Positions 9,324 through 18,402 of a DNA stretch of 64,000 nt are shown one piece after another. The notes under the pieces are model-generated. The model had not been told where the DNA came from. It did not search any database and saw only the letters and a list, made by a program, of their open reading frames with translations. Positions within the stretch are counted from its first letter, which is position 1. The number at the start of each line of letters is the position of its first letter. The stretch lies in the IMG/VR virus record IMGVR_UViG_3300047483_000243, positions 1-64,000 of that record; one strand, written 5' to 3'. The DNA is from a virus. Made by a program: the position numbers and the translations under genes.

Positions 9324-10422
9324 TTGCTTTGCTACCCGAAATAGCTTTCAAGTGGACGCCCAAGGCAAAGTGTCTCCTTGTTGCAAGTTCAAGGGTAATT
9401 ATTCGCATATTGATGAATACCAAACTGTTGGGGATATTTTTTCTGACCCTCGCCTTTCCGCATTGCGAGAAAATCATCGGCAGGATATTTGGACAAAATC
9501 TTGTGTCAGATGCGAGCAAGATGAGGCGTCACAGAAGCAAAGTCGTAAGCAGATGTATGAAGTCATTGGACTTAGCAACGACGATTTTTTTGTTGATGTG
9601 AGCCTTGGAAACTACTGCAACTTGAAGTGCAGAATGTGTAGCCCAGAAAATAGTTCTCAATGGGTATCAGATTACAACGCACTGATTGCCGAAGGTTTAG
9701 TATCGGCAGTAAAATATACGAACTATCTTATGAGTGAGCATACAATAGAAATGATTGCATCTTTCATTGACACTGTGAAAGGTAGAATTGTCATAGAAGT
9801 AAAAGGTGGTGAGCCTCTATTGATGCCAAACAGCCAATCATTTTTTGTGCGATTGAGTGAGTGTGTTAATTCAAAAAACATAGAGATATGGATTGCAAGT
9901 AACGGGACAAAAATACCAGATTGGTTTTCTGACTGTATTAACCGATTCAAAAAAGTTGAATTGAGTATAAGCGTCGATGGCAGCGGAAAGGTTTATAATT
10001 ATATTCGCGGGTCAAAACATTCGTATGAGGATATACTATTAAATTCAGCTAATCTTTCTAATATAGAAAACGTTGTTCTTCGTTTTAATGTTGTTGTTCA
10101 AAATTTAAATATAAAAAACGTTGCTGACTTGTATGATGATTTATTTTCGATAGTAAAATCCCATAATAGAATAACTCTCATTGTATTACGATTTCCTGAG
10201 TATTATCAATCAAACATATATCCAGACAGAGAGAAGCAGCCCATATATATCAGTTGGGCTGGTAGAACAATAAAATACAATCCGAGCTATAATGCGATGG
10301 CAAACGTATTTCTTATGCCAAACGATGAGGTTCAATGGAAAGCCTTTCAAAAAATAACAGAGGTTCTTGATAGTCGCAGACATCAAGACATTTCGGAGAT
10401 AGACAAATGTTTGAAGATATAA
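9316..10422 (+). CDS. Twitch-type radical SAM protein 4
   Basis: 368 aa. I use the GTG at 9316, which has AAGGA about 9 nt upstream and overlaps the preceding stop, rather than a TTG at 9289. It has an N-terminal Cys block ('IDCFATRNSF', 'VSPCCKF', 'SCVRCEQDE') and then the radical SAM motif 'CNLKCRMC' and 'VKGGEPLLMP'. Paralogous to the previous gene (both have G-N-x-CNLKCRMC followed by a W-V stretch), suggesting local duplication followed by divergence. Confidence 0.85.
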   Translation: MIDCFATRNSFQVDAQGKVSPCCKFKGNYSHIDEYQTVGDIFSDPRLSALRENHRQDIWTKSCVRCEQDEASQKQSRKQMYEVIGLSNDDFFVDVSLGNYCNLKCRMCSPENSSQWVSDYNALIAEGLVSAVKYTNYLMSEHTIEMIASFIDTVKGRIVIEVKGGEPLLMPNSQSFFVRLSECVNSKNIEIWIASNGTKIPDWFSDCINRFKKVELSISVDGSGKVYNYIRGSKHSYEDILLNSANLSNIENVVLRFNVVVQNLNIKNVADLYDDLFSIVKSHNRITLIVLRFPEYYQSNIYPDREKQPIYISWAGRTIKYNPSYNAMANVFLMPNDEVQWKAFQKITEVLDSRRHQDISEIDKCLKI

Positions 10423-11228
10423 GCAACCGACCAAGAATAGACCCACTCACCGAACAAGTGTTGAATGAGTATAACCTTTACTACTACGAATGTCCGTTGA
10501 ATGAAATCCCGTTTCAGTCATGTGGCAGCAAAGAGTATATTCCAGATGATACCATACTGTTTCATTATCGCAATCTGAACTATCACTTGTTGTCATACAC
10601 AAACTATTTCAAGCCAATCATTGGAAATATAGTGAGAACTGGATGCTGGTTGGTGACGGATATGACAAGAAATGGAATACAGAGTCCACTCAGTATGTTT
10701 GAAACACATGTCCATCCTGGAAAAAAAAGATATATGGTTGCAAACTATTTACAGGTTGACAGAGTTCCAATATTGTGGCAAACTAAACAGTCGCATCCTA
10801 CCTATCAAAAAGTATCAAACATGTCAGACCTTTCGGATGTATACAAAAACAACTTTAGCACTCGTGTTGAAGTGTATGAAAATGAAATGAAGTTAGAATG
10901 TAGCTGGCATGGCGCTACCAACAGCCGCGATGCCAAGGGGTATGACAACTGGTGGAAGATAAGCAATGAATCTATAGGTTCAAACGTTATACTTGACTAC
11001 ATCACTCGCTACGGTGTTCGCATCAATGACACCAGTGTTCCATTTTATATATTGGTGGATGATGACCTTCATTTTGATTGGTGGCAGTTGTATTTTCATT
11101 TTGACCCAACTGTATATCGCAAAGTGTGTAAGACTGGTAAAATAGAAATCATAAATACCTTTGCAAATAACAAAGAAACTATTTACGATTGTAACCTTAT
11201 GAAAACTCTATTGCGGCCAAATTTATGA
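10407..11228 (+). CDS. Unknown protein of the radical SAM cluster, 273 aa
   Basis: No family recognised. The protein is rich in aromatic residues and His ('FHYRNLNYHLLSYTNYF', 'ILVDDDLHFDWWQLYFHF'), has an acidic 'VDDD' segment that could bind metal, and lacks cysteine clusters. It overlaps the upstream gene by 16 nt and the downstream one by ATGA, so it is co-translated with the modification enzymes and may be a substrate-handling or transferase partner. No signal peptide or membrane helix. Confidence 0.6.
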   Translation: MFEDISNRPRIDPLTEQVLNEYNLYYYECPLNEIPFQSCGSKEYIPDDTILFHYRNLNYHLLSYTNYFKPIIGNIVRTGCWLVTDMTRNGIQSPLSMFETHVHPGKKRYMVANYLQVDRVPILWQTKQSHPTYQKVSNMSDLSDVYKNNFSTRVEVYENEMKLECSWHGATNSRDAKGYDNWWKISNESIGSNVILDYITRYGVRINDTSVPFYILVDDDLHFDWWQLYFHFDPTVYRKVCKTGKIEIINTFANNKETIYDCNLMKTLLRPNL

Positions 11229-11851
11229 ATAAATCAAACTCATTAGAACATTTGTTTCCACTTCACCTTTTAATGAAACGAAAGTCCGAGTTTAGGACAG
11301 TAATTGATGTTGGCGTGAATAAGATTCGATACTTGGAGTTTTATAGCCAATATTTTGACAACGTAATAGGAGTGGAGCCAAATCCTATTACATATAGTGA
11401 AATGTCAAACTGGTTACCAAGTAATGTTAGATTGGATGGCATATGTCTATCTAATATTTCTAACGTTACTACCTTTTATGGATGCATGTTGGATTCTGGT
11501 TATAGCACGATGATACGAGATAGATATAATCAACTCATTGAAGACGGCGAGTTTTCTAAAGACGATTTTATTGAATATCATATTCCAACCGATAAGATTG
11601 ATAATATTTACAAGAATGAAAATTCAGTTGACCTTATTAAAATTGATGCAGAATATGAAGATATAAACATATTTCTAGGTGCGATTGACTTGGTGAATAG
11701 GAATAGACCTATAATTCAAATTGAACACATAGAACATCATATTAACACTGATGTGTTTTTTGATACGATTAAAGAAATTAACTATGTTGAGATAAAACCA
11801 TACTTTGAAAGTAGAAATTATTTTTTCATACCGAAAGAAGATATTATATGA
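11225..11851 (+). CDS. FkbM-like methyltransferase
   Basis: 208 aa with the FkbM pattern: 'VIDVGVNKIRYLEFYS' near residue 20 (motif I, with the usual glycines partly replaced), 'VIGVEPNPITY' (motif II, acidic E) and 'VDLIKIDAEYEDINIFLGA' near 140, the hallmark 'KID(A)E' helix. FkbM enzymes O-methylate sugars or polyketides. Motif I here is weaker than usual, so activity is uncertain. A second FkbM-like gene lies in the tRNA region at 49820. Confidence 0.7.
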   Translation: MNKSNSLEHLFPLHLLMKRKSEFRTVIDVGVNKIRYLEFYSQYFDNVIGVEPNPITYSEMSNWLPSNVRLDGICLSNISNVTTFYGCMLDSGYSTMIRDRYNQLIEDGEFSKDDFIEYHIPTDKIDNIYKNENSVDLIKIDAEYEDINIFLGAIDLVNRNRPIIQIEHIEHHINTDVFFDTIKEINYVEIKPYFESRNYFFIPKEDII

Positions 11852-13254
11852 GCAATGAATATCCCAGTAAAACATTTTGTGCCTTGCCGTGGGTTCACCT
11901 AAGCACCAGACCTGATGGTTCAATGCGAGTGTGTTGCACCGCAAACGCATCAAGTGTTGGCCCAACGAATGACAAAGAACATGGTGGTATGGTTGGTGTC
12001 CTCAAAGATGATATGGGAAAGCCAAGTAACCTCAACGTAACCGATTTCCTTACCAGTTGGAACAGCACGTATATGAAGAACGTGCGAAGACAAATGATGA
12101 ATGGTGAAATACCGCCATCTTGCACCAAATGCTTCAAGGAAGAAGCCGCTGGCCACAATTCAAAAAGAATGTGGGAAACCAATTATTGGTCACAACGTGT
12201 TGACATAAAACAACTGGTTGCCGATACAACTCCAGATGGTGAAGTTCCGCCGAAACTATCCTATATTGATTTAAGATTTGGAACAAAGTGCCAACTTGCT
12301 TGTGTCATGTGCAGTCCACATGATAGTAGCAGTTGGATCAAAGACTGGATGGTGATACACCCACAAATTCAGAACCCATCCCTAAAAGAAAACACTCAGT
12401 GGGCAGACAAAGGTTCCATCAACGGCAGTAGCTACAACTGGCACAGAAACAATCCTGTGTTCTGGCAGCAGTTTTATGAACAAATTCCAAATATGCAGCA
12501 AATTTATTTCGCTGGTGGAGAAAGTCTTATCATTGATGAGCACTATGAGATATTGGAAGAATGTATTCGTCAGGGTCATGCCAAGAACTTAGAGCTACGA
12601 TATAACTCAAACGGCGTTGAATGGAGAGAAGACCTCTTTGACCTGTGGAAAGAGTTCAAACTGGTTCGCTTTCATTATTCCGTTGATAGTATTGGCGACA
12701 TGAATAGTTATATTCGTTACCCAAGTGAATGGAAACGAACAGAAGAAGTATTTCATATCCTTGATAACGAAACCCCAGACCATGTAGAAATAACTGTAGC
12801 TTGTGCTGTGCAAGCACTCAACATATACTATCTGCCAGACTTTATCAAGTGGAAATTAGAACAAAACTTTAAGAAAATCAACATGTGGCCATTCGGCGCT
12901 GGCGGCATAAACTATCACTTTGTGTATCATCCGCCTCACCTGAACGTCAAAGTGTTGCCAGCTTGGTTCAAAGCAGAGTGCCGTAAAAAATATGAAGAGT
13001 TTTATCCTTGGTGGGAAGAAAACTGGGAAAAAGGTATACCAGAATGGCATCGCGGTAAAGTCACGTTTGACATGTGGAAGAACGCTGGATATGGATTGAA
13101 GCGGTTAGAAGGAATGCTTCAATTTATGGAGAGTGAGGATTGGAGCAATCGCCTACCAGAGATGGAAGAATTTTTGAAGTTGTGTGACCGTCAACGCAAT
13201 CAATCTTTTTCTGCTACATTCCCAGAAATGAAGGATATATTCAAATATGACTGA
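11848..13254 (+). CDS. Twitch-type radical SAM protein 5
   Basis: 468 aa, the longest of the nine. N-terminal block 'TFCALPWVHLSTRPDG', 'RVCCTAN' and 'CTKCFKEEAAGHNS' closely matches the 8151 gene. The radical SAM motif is 'CQLACVMC' (~150) and is followed by 'YFAGGESLIID' in the GGEP position, where Pro is replaced by Ser. A Trp/aromatic-rich C-terminal part ('FYPWWEENWEKG') is unique to this copy. ATGA overlap upstream, 8-nt overlap downstream. Confidence 0.86.
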   Translation: MSNEYPSKTFCALPWVHLSTRPDGSMRVCCTANASSVGPTNDKEHGGMVGVLKDDMGKPSNLNVTDFLTSWNSTYMKNVRRQMMNGEIPPSCTKCFKEEAAGHNSKRMWETNYWSQRVDIKQLVADTTPDGEVPPKLSYIDLRFGTKCQLACVMCSPHDSSSWIKDWMVIHPQIQNPSLKENTQWADKGSINGSSYNWHRNNPVFWQQFYEQIPNMQQIYFAGGESLIIDEHYEILEECIRQGHAKNLELRYNSNGVEWREDLFDLWKEFKLVRFHYSVDSIGDMNSYIRYPSEWKRTEEVFHILDNETPDHVEITVACAVQALNIYYLPDFIKWKLEQNFKKINMWPFGAGGINYHFVYHPPHLNVKVLPAWFKAECRKKYEEFYPWWEENWEKGIPEWHRGKVTFDMWKNAGYGLKRLEGMLQFMESEDWSNRLPEMEEFLKLCDRQRNQSFSATFPEMKDIFKYD

Positions 13255-14563
13255 TAGATTGCATTGCCCAATGAGTTATGCGGTGTATAAGTTCCAACCA
13301 GAAATTGGAGAATTTTCCGCTTGCTGTGACGCAGTTGTGTATAAATTCAATAAAGACTGGTTTGAAGAATTGGGGCCAGATTATTTTGAAAAGTTTCCAA
13401 CTCTTATCGACCGTAAAAAAGCATTATACAATGACGAGCGGCACATTGACTGCAAGCAATGTTGGGAAAAAGAAGACATCGGACTTCGTAGTATGCGTCA
13501 AATATTTGGACCACGGTATACGAGTTTACATAATAACCGAAATTTGTTAGTTGACAAGGCATACGTGTCGCGTGTGGAATTATGGATGAACTCTACTTGT
13601 AATGTCGGATGCTTTATGTGCAACTTGGGTAACAGTAACACTCTTCGAAAAATATGGAGTGACACGTTTGATTCAAATGGTCACGATGGAAAAGGGTATG
13701 ATAGTTGGATAAACCAAAACAACTACCAAACGGACTATAGAGAAACGTTCACTGGATACATGATAGACTTTGCAGTCAATGCATTAAAAAATGCAGAGCA
13801 TGGAATGAATATCGCTTATTTGGGTGGAGAGCCGACACTTCACAATGAAATGTATGACCATGCTGACATTTTTATTGAGGCAGCAAAAGAAAATGTGAAA
13901 CTAGGAAAAGATTTCATAATACAGATTGTGACAAATGGAACTAGTAAACCAAAATTGAACGAACGGTTCATGGGGATGTTTCAGAAGTATAAAGAAGCTG
14001 GTTGGAATACATCCATAATGTTGAGCCAAGATGCGGCAGACAAATATGTTGATGTGCGACATGGTTCAGACTTCAACGCAATAAAAAACAATTTTTCATC
14101 TTGGATATCTGCCAATAGCCTTATTGACAGCATAAAAAGTCATACGGTAATTAGTAATTTGAACCTTCCGTATATGGACAACATGGCAAGATACTTGCAT
14201 GATACCATTTTAAATAATTACATTGGCGATAGAGAATTAGAAATAAACTTTAATACATTGACACATCCTAAATGGATGCATTTAAAATATCTTCCACGAA
14301 AATATGCTGAAACTCAGATACTAAATGCAAAAGATATTCTGACAACGGTAAAATCTGAATTTGGTATAAGGATTAACACAGAAGTATTTGATGAGATATT
14401 AAGAGTATTGCCCGAACAAATATCCCAAGACGATGCAGAAATGATTTTTTCTAAATACAAATATGTTGCAGCACAATACAAAAAAGTGTATAATGGTTGG
14501 GATTTCTTTGAAACATTTGAACACTTAAAACCATTTGCAGAAGAGTATGGAATAGATATATGA
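13247..14563 (+). CDS. Twitch-type radical SAM protein 6
   Basis: 438 aa. N-terminal cysteines ('LHCPMSYAVYKF', 'FSACCDAVVY', 'DCKQCWEKED'), radical SAM motif 'CNVGCFMC' (~119) and 'YLGGEPTLHNE'. The C-terminal half is helical and lacks SPASM cysteines. Same architecture as the 8151, 9316, 11848 and 17197 proteins. Confidence 0.85.
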   Translation: MTDRLHCPMSYAVYKFQPEIGEFSACCDAVVYKFNKDWFEELGPDYFEKFPTLIDRKKALYNDERHIDCKQCWEKEDIGLRSMRQIFGPRYTSLHNNRNLLVDKAYVSRVELWMNSTCNVGCFMCNLGNSNTLRKIWSDTFDSNGHDGKGYDSWINQNNYQTDYRETFTGYMIDFAVNALKNAEHGMNIAYLGGEPTLHNEMYDHADIFIEAAKENVKLGKDFIIQIVTNGTSKPKLNERFMGMFQKYKEAGWNTSIMLSQDAADKYVDVRHGSDFNAIKNNFSSWISANSLIDSIKSHTVISNLNLPYMDNMARYLHDTILNNYIGDRELEINFNTLTHPKWMHLKYLPRKYAETQILNAKDILTTVKSEFGIRINTEVFDEILRVLPEQISQDDAEMIFSKYKYVAAQYKKVYNGWDFFETFEHLKPFAEEYGIDI

Positions 14564-15771
14564 GTTTTTGCGCTATAAACGACAAAACCGAAAAGAAACT
14601 GATGGTGATATGGGACTTAGGCAGAAAATGCACATATGCCTGTAGCTATTGCCCGCCACATAGAAAGAATAGTTGGAGTGCGGTTGCAAGTTTTGAAGAA
14701 CTGAAAAAGACCGCTGATGACTTGGAGCGATACAGCGAGTTGTTGAATGAGTATCGAGACACTCCGTTTCGAGTCTCTGCCAGCTTCACTGGCGGCGAAC
14801 CAACAGTAAACCCTGCGTTCTTTGATTTCTTGGTATACCTTCAGGAAAAATACCCACACTGGAACCGAACACTGACCACCAACGGATTTTACTCAGAGAG
14901 AAAACTTCGTTTGGTTATGAAGAACACTAACTTCACAACCCTAAGTTACCACTGTGAAGGCTCACCCGAACAAAAGAAGCGTGTCCGAGAAAACATCAAG
15001 ATTATGGTGGAAGAAGGATACGGCTTCAAGGTAAACGTTATGTTTCATGAGCGCCAAGATTATTTTGATGAGTGCGTTGAACTCTGTAAATGGTTTGACG
15101 AAATGGGTGTGAAGTATATCCCGCGTATTATTGGTGACCAAGGCGACATCAAACAAGGTCTAAAAGACAAGACAGTTCATACATATACCGCCGACCAAAT
15201 GAAATGGTTTACTGACTATTGGAATGCCAAAAATGGCAAGAAGGTGGAAAGTAAAATCGGCATACCAAACGAAAAGGTAGTGGGACAGACTATCGGACGC
15301 CCATGCTGCGGCGATAGGAAGATGGAAATTCTTGACAACGATGAATGGGTCCAAACTAAGTTTATCACCAACAACAACTTCCAAGGATGGAGTTGTATGA
15401 TTAACTGGTATTTCCTGTATATTCACCAAGAGATCGACAAGATTTGGTTTCACCAGACTTGTCAAGTGAATCTTAATGGCGAAGTGAACCCCATATGCAA
15501 CGTGAGTAATTTTGGGACTTTTATTGATGGCATGGAAACTCAAATGAAATCTGGTAGCATACCTTACATACGATGCCCAAAGACACACTGTGGTTGCGGT
15601 CTATGCGTTCCGAAAGCAAAAACAAATGATGTTGCGTTGGCACTATTCAAGTCTCATACAAAGAATATACAGCCTGAACTTATGGAAACAAAAGACCATC
15701 AAAATGATTTGGGTTCGCTGAAGCACATGGTTGAATTGTATGACAAATCAAATGGCAACGAGACAATATAA
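14560..15771 (+). CDS. Radical SAM protein 7 (C-terminal SPASM-like)
   Basis: 403 aa. Radical SAM motif 'CTYACSYC' (~24-31), 'FTGGEPTVNPAFF' and a C-terminal cysteine array ('WSCMINWYF', 'VNPICNVSNFG', 'RCPKTHCGCGLC'). The last looks able to hold one or two auxiliary clusters. No N-terminal Cys block. Stop TAA is followed by AATAGGAGATAGG, a strong ribosome site for the PP-loop gene. Confidence 0.87.
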   Translation: MSFCAINDKTEKKLMVIWDLGRKCTYACSYCPPHRKNSWSAVASFEELKKTADDLERYSELLNEYRDTPFRVSASFTGGEPTVNPAFFDFLVYLQEKYPHWNRTLTTNGFYSERKLRLVMKNTNFTTLSYHCEGSPEQKKRVRENIKIMVEEGYGFKVNVMFHERQDYFDECVELCKWFDEMGVKYIPRIIGDQGDIKQGLKDKTVHTYTADQMKWFTDYWNAKNGKKVESKIGIPNEKVVGQTIGRPCCGDRKMEILDNDEWVQTKFITNNNFQGWSCMINWYFLYIHQEIDKIWFHQTCQVNLNGEVNPICNVSNFGTFIDGMETQMKSGSIPYIRCPKTHCGCGLCVPKAKTNDVALALFKSHTKNIQPELMETKDHQNDLGSLKHMVELYDKSNGNETI

Positions 15772-15782
15772 TAGGAGATAGG

Positions 15783-16484
15783 ATGATACTTGAATGCGAA
15801 ATATCTGGGCAAAAGATTGACTTTGATATACCAGAAAAATATAAGAAGATAGGCGTAAATTGTAGTGGCGGCGCAGACAGTAGTATTCTCCTGTTGATGG
15901 TAATTCAATACCTTGTTGATAACAACCGAACTGATACTACGGTATCCGTTACAACTTGTTCTAATGACAAGAAGGGTAGATGGAACGGTAGACGTGCTGC
16001 TGATGTAATTGAATACGCAATGAACAAGACCAAGTTTCAAAACTTCGATTTGCATTATACATATTATCGTGACGTTCAAGACGAGAAATACTTTCATGAG
16101 GTAGAAAACAAGCTATTTTCTGATGGCAGAGTAGATATGTTCGTTAGTGGAATAACGAGTAACCCACCTATCGGGGAAACGGTTGAAAACATCAAAGGTC
16201 AGACGATTGTGTTGTCTGATGATATGCTTCCGTCTAGGAATGGCACTAACCACCAACTATGGTATTACGATAATGCAAAAGCATTTTACACTCCATATGC
16301 CAACGTTGATAAAAGATTTGTCGCGTCTATGTATAATAAATATGACGCAAATGATTTGTTTGATTTGACTCGTAGTTGTGAGTCAATCCCCGACGAAGGG
16401 GAAGACATATCAGTTTTTGAAAAGACACCATGTGGTAAGTGCTGGTGGTGTTTAGAACGTAAATGGGCATTTGGGAGATTCTAA
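15783..16484 (+). CDS. PP-loop ATPase, QueC-like, copy A
   Basis: 233 aa. The PP-loop 'NCSGGADSSILL' (~24) binds ATP and activates substrates as adenylates. The C-terminal 'TPCGKCWWCLERKWAFG' gives closely spaced cysteines like the zinc site of QueC (7-cyano-7-deazaguanine synthase), and the central 'FVSGITSNPP' segment is also PP-loop-like. QueC turns a carboxylate into a nitrile via an amide; other family members make amides or thiolated products. The tandem partner starts within its stop codon (TAATG). Confidence 0.75.
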   Translation: MILECEISGQKIDFDIPEKYKKIGVNCSGGADSSILLLMVIQYLVDNNRTDTTVSVTTCSNDKKGRWNGRRAADVIEYAMNKTKFQNFDLHYTYYRDVQDEKYFHEVENKLFSDGRVDMFVSGITSNPPIGETVENIKGQTIVLSDDMLPSRNGTNHQLWYYDNAKAFYTPYANVDKRFVASMYNKYDANDLFDLTRSCESIPDEGEDISVFEKTPCGKCWWCLERKWAFGRF

Positions 16485-17197
16485 TGAGTTTGGTTCTTAC
16501 AGGAAAAAGTGGAGAGACCGTAGAAATCGTTCTACTTCCGAAATACAAAAAGGTTGCAGTAAATTGTAGCGGCGGTGCAGATAGTAGTATACTCCTATAT
16601 ATTCTTGCCAAATACATAAAGGATAACAATCTTGATGTCAAGTTGAGTGTGTTGACATGCAGCACCGATGTAAAAGATCGTTGGACTGGCAGAAAAGCAG
16701 AACTTGTTACCAATTACATAATTGAAAATGTTGGTTCTGGAATAATAGATATGCATTATATCTATTTCAGAGAACGACCAAAACTTGAAGATTTCCATGA
16801 AATAGAAAATTCGTTGTTTTCTGATGGTAGAGCGCACCTAATCGTAAGTGGTATAACATCGAACCCGCCAGATGGGGCATCGGTAGAAGATATTGACGGC
16901 AACACAATAGACTTGTCTTTGGGAGCGCAAGCAAACAGAAATGGGTCGGACCATGACATATGGCATATTTCTACCGATGGCAAAGGAGACTTTTGGAGTC
17001 CATTTGCGAATGTGGATAAGAAGTTCATAGCAGACCAGTATGATGCGTATGGAGTGAGAGACACGCTTCTTCCTCTCACACGAAGCTGCGAAAAGAAAAC
17101 TCCATTGGATGCAAAGTTTGACCCAATGTTTGAGGAAACTCCTTGTGGCATTTGTTGGTGGTGCTTAGAACGAAAGTGGGCATTCGGGTATTTCTGA
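16484..17197 (+). CDS. PP-loop ATPase, QueC-like, copy B
   Basis: 237 aa, starting at the ATG overlapping the preceding TAA, with GGGAGA upstream. It is a clear paralogue of copy A: PP-loop 'NCSGGADSSILLY', 'IVSGITSNPP', and an almost identical tail 'TPCGICWWCLERKWAFG'. The retention of both copies with intact PP-loops and Cys sites argues for two functional proteins (hetero-oligomer or two substrates) rather than a decaying duplicate. No queC partners (queD, queE, folE) are visible. Confidence 0.75.
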   Translation: MSLVLTGKSGETVEIVLLPKYKKVAVNCSGGADSSILLYILAKYIKDNNLDVKLSVLTCSTDVKDRWTGRKAELVTNYIIENVGSGIIDMHYIYFRERPKLEDFHEIENSLFSDGRAHLIVSGITSNPPDGASVEDIDGNTIDLSLGAQANRNGSDHDIWHISTDGKGDFWSPFANVDKKFIADQYDAYGVRDTLLPLTRSCEKKTPLDAKFDPMFEETPCGICWWCLERKWAFGYF

Positions 17198-18402
17198 TGA
17201 CTGATAAGCGTTATGTATGCAGCAAAATGTTCACAGATATGAACATAAAATTTCCATATAACTGTGTGAAAAATTGCTGCAAATCCAACGATTATGTATC
17301 TTCGGTAGAAGATTTGAAGTCTGATGATTTTTTTATTTTCAACACCGAATATATGCGCCGTAAAAAAGACATGGTTCTGAATAACCAACTTCCAACTGGT
17401 GGATGTGATACATGTATAAAAATGGGAGACCACAGTTTATTTGAAGAATGGAACGTGTGGGGACGTGATATGCAAGATGATCACGACATACTAGTAGATG
17501 ATATGTTCAATACATACGAAATGGTGTTATCTAGTGCATGTGATTTGAAATGCATTTATTGTTCACCTAAAGATAGTTCAAGTTGGGCGAAAGAAAAGGG
17601 TGTTCCGCAAAACAAAGGAAATGATGAATGGAAACACCTAGTTATTTCTAAATTAATCTCATCATTGAAAACAAAAGTATTCAGAGACGATAACATATAT
17701 ACATTTTTTTTCAGTGGCGGCGAACCAACATATAACCCAGAAACATTGGATTTTGTGAATGAAATATTAAAATATGTTCCAACCGACCGAACACGAATTT
17801 GTATAAGCACCAATGCAAATACCAAACCTAAAGTATTCAAAAAATACTTGGATGCTATACAATCCGACTTGAGCGTGAATTGGATATTTGATTGCAGTAT
17901 AGATGGAATCAAAGAAGTATGCGAGGCAATAAGATACGGTATTTCTTGGAACACAGCAATTAAAAACATAGAAGTATTACTTCAACAGCCAAACGTAACG
18001 GTCAGAATATCTCCGACCGTAAATCTATACAGTGTTCCAACTATGAATGAATATATCAAATATTTTATTGAATTATTTGACAAATATGGTAAAATACATC
18101 ACGAGATGTTTAATTACAATATGGCACAAGAGTCGGGAATGTCTCCTGCTAACTTACCATCAGGGTATAAAAAATGTCTTGATGAACCAATTGAACAATT
18201 GAAAGAATTGGGCATATCTTATTATGAACATTTAGAAAATGTAAGAAATATAATAGGAACTGACCACAACGAATATAAAACACAATGTATGAAAACTACA
18301 TTTGAATATTTCAAAACAAAACGCCCAACCACTAATTGGGAGGAATTATTTCCTCACATAGTAGATATAATAGGAAAAAATGACGGAAATAAACAAAGAT
18401 AG
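17197..18402 (+). CDS. Twitch-type radical SAM protein 8
   Basis: 401 aa, starting at the ATG that overlaps the PP-loop stop (TGATGA region). N-terminal Cys block 'YVCSKMF', 'VKNCCKS' and 'GCDTCIKMGD'; radical SAM motif 'CDLKCIYC' (~118); 'FFSGGEPTYNPE'. It ends in TAG, one of few genes here to do so; readthrough would add 15 residues. Overlaps the next gene by 23 nt. Confidence 0.86.
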   Translation: MTDKRYVCSKMFTDMNIKFPYNCVKNCCKSNDYVSSVEDLKSDDFFIFNTEYMRRKKDMVLNNQLPTGGCDTCIKMGDHSLFEEWNVWGRDMQDDHDILVDDMFNTYEMVLSSACDLKCIYCSPKDSSSWAKEKGVPQNKGNDEWKHLVISKLISSLKTKVFRDDNIYTFFFSGGEPTYNPETLDFVNEILKYVPTDRTRICISTNANTKPKVFKKYLDAIQSDLSVNWIFDCSIDGIKEVCEAIRYGISWNTAIKNIEVLLQQPNVTVRISPTVNLYSVPTMNEYIKYFIELFDKYGKIHHEMFNYNMAQESGMSPANLPSGYKKCLDEPIEQLKELGISYYEHLENVRNIIGTDHNEYKTQCMKTTFEYFKTKRPTTNWEELFPHIVDIIGKNDGNKQR

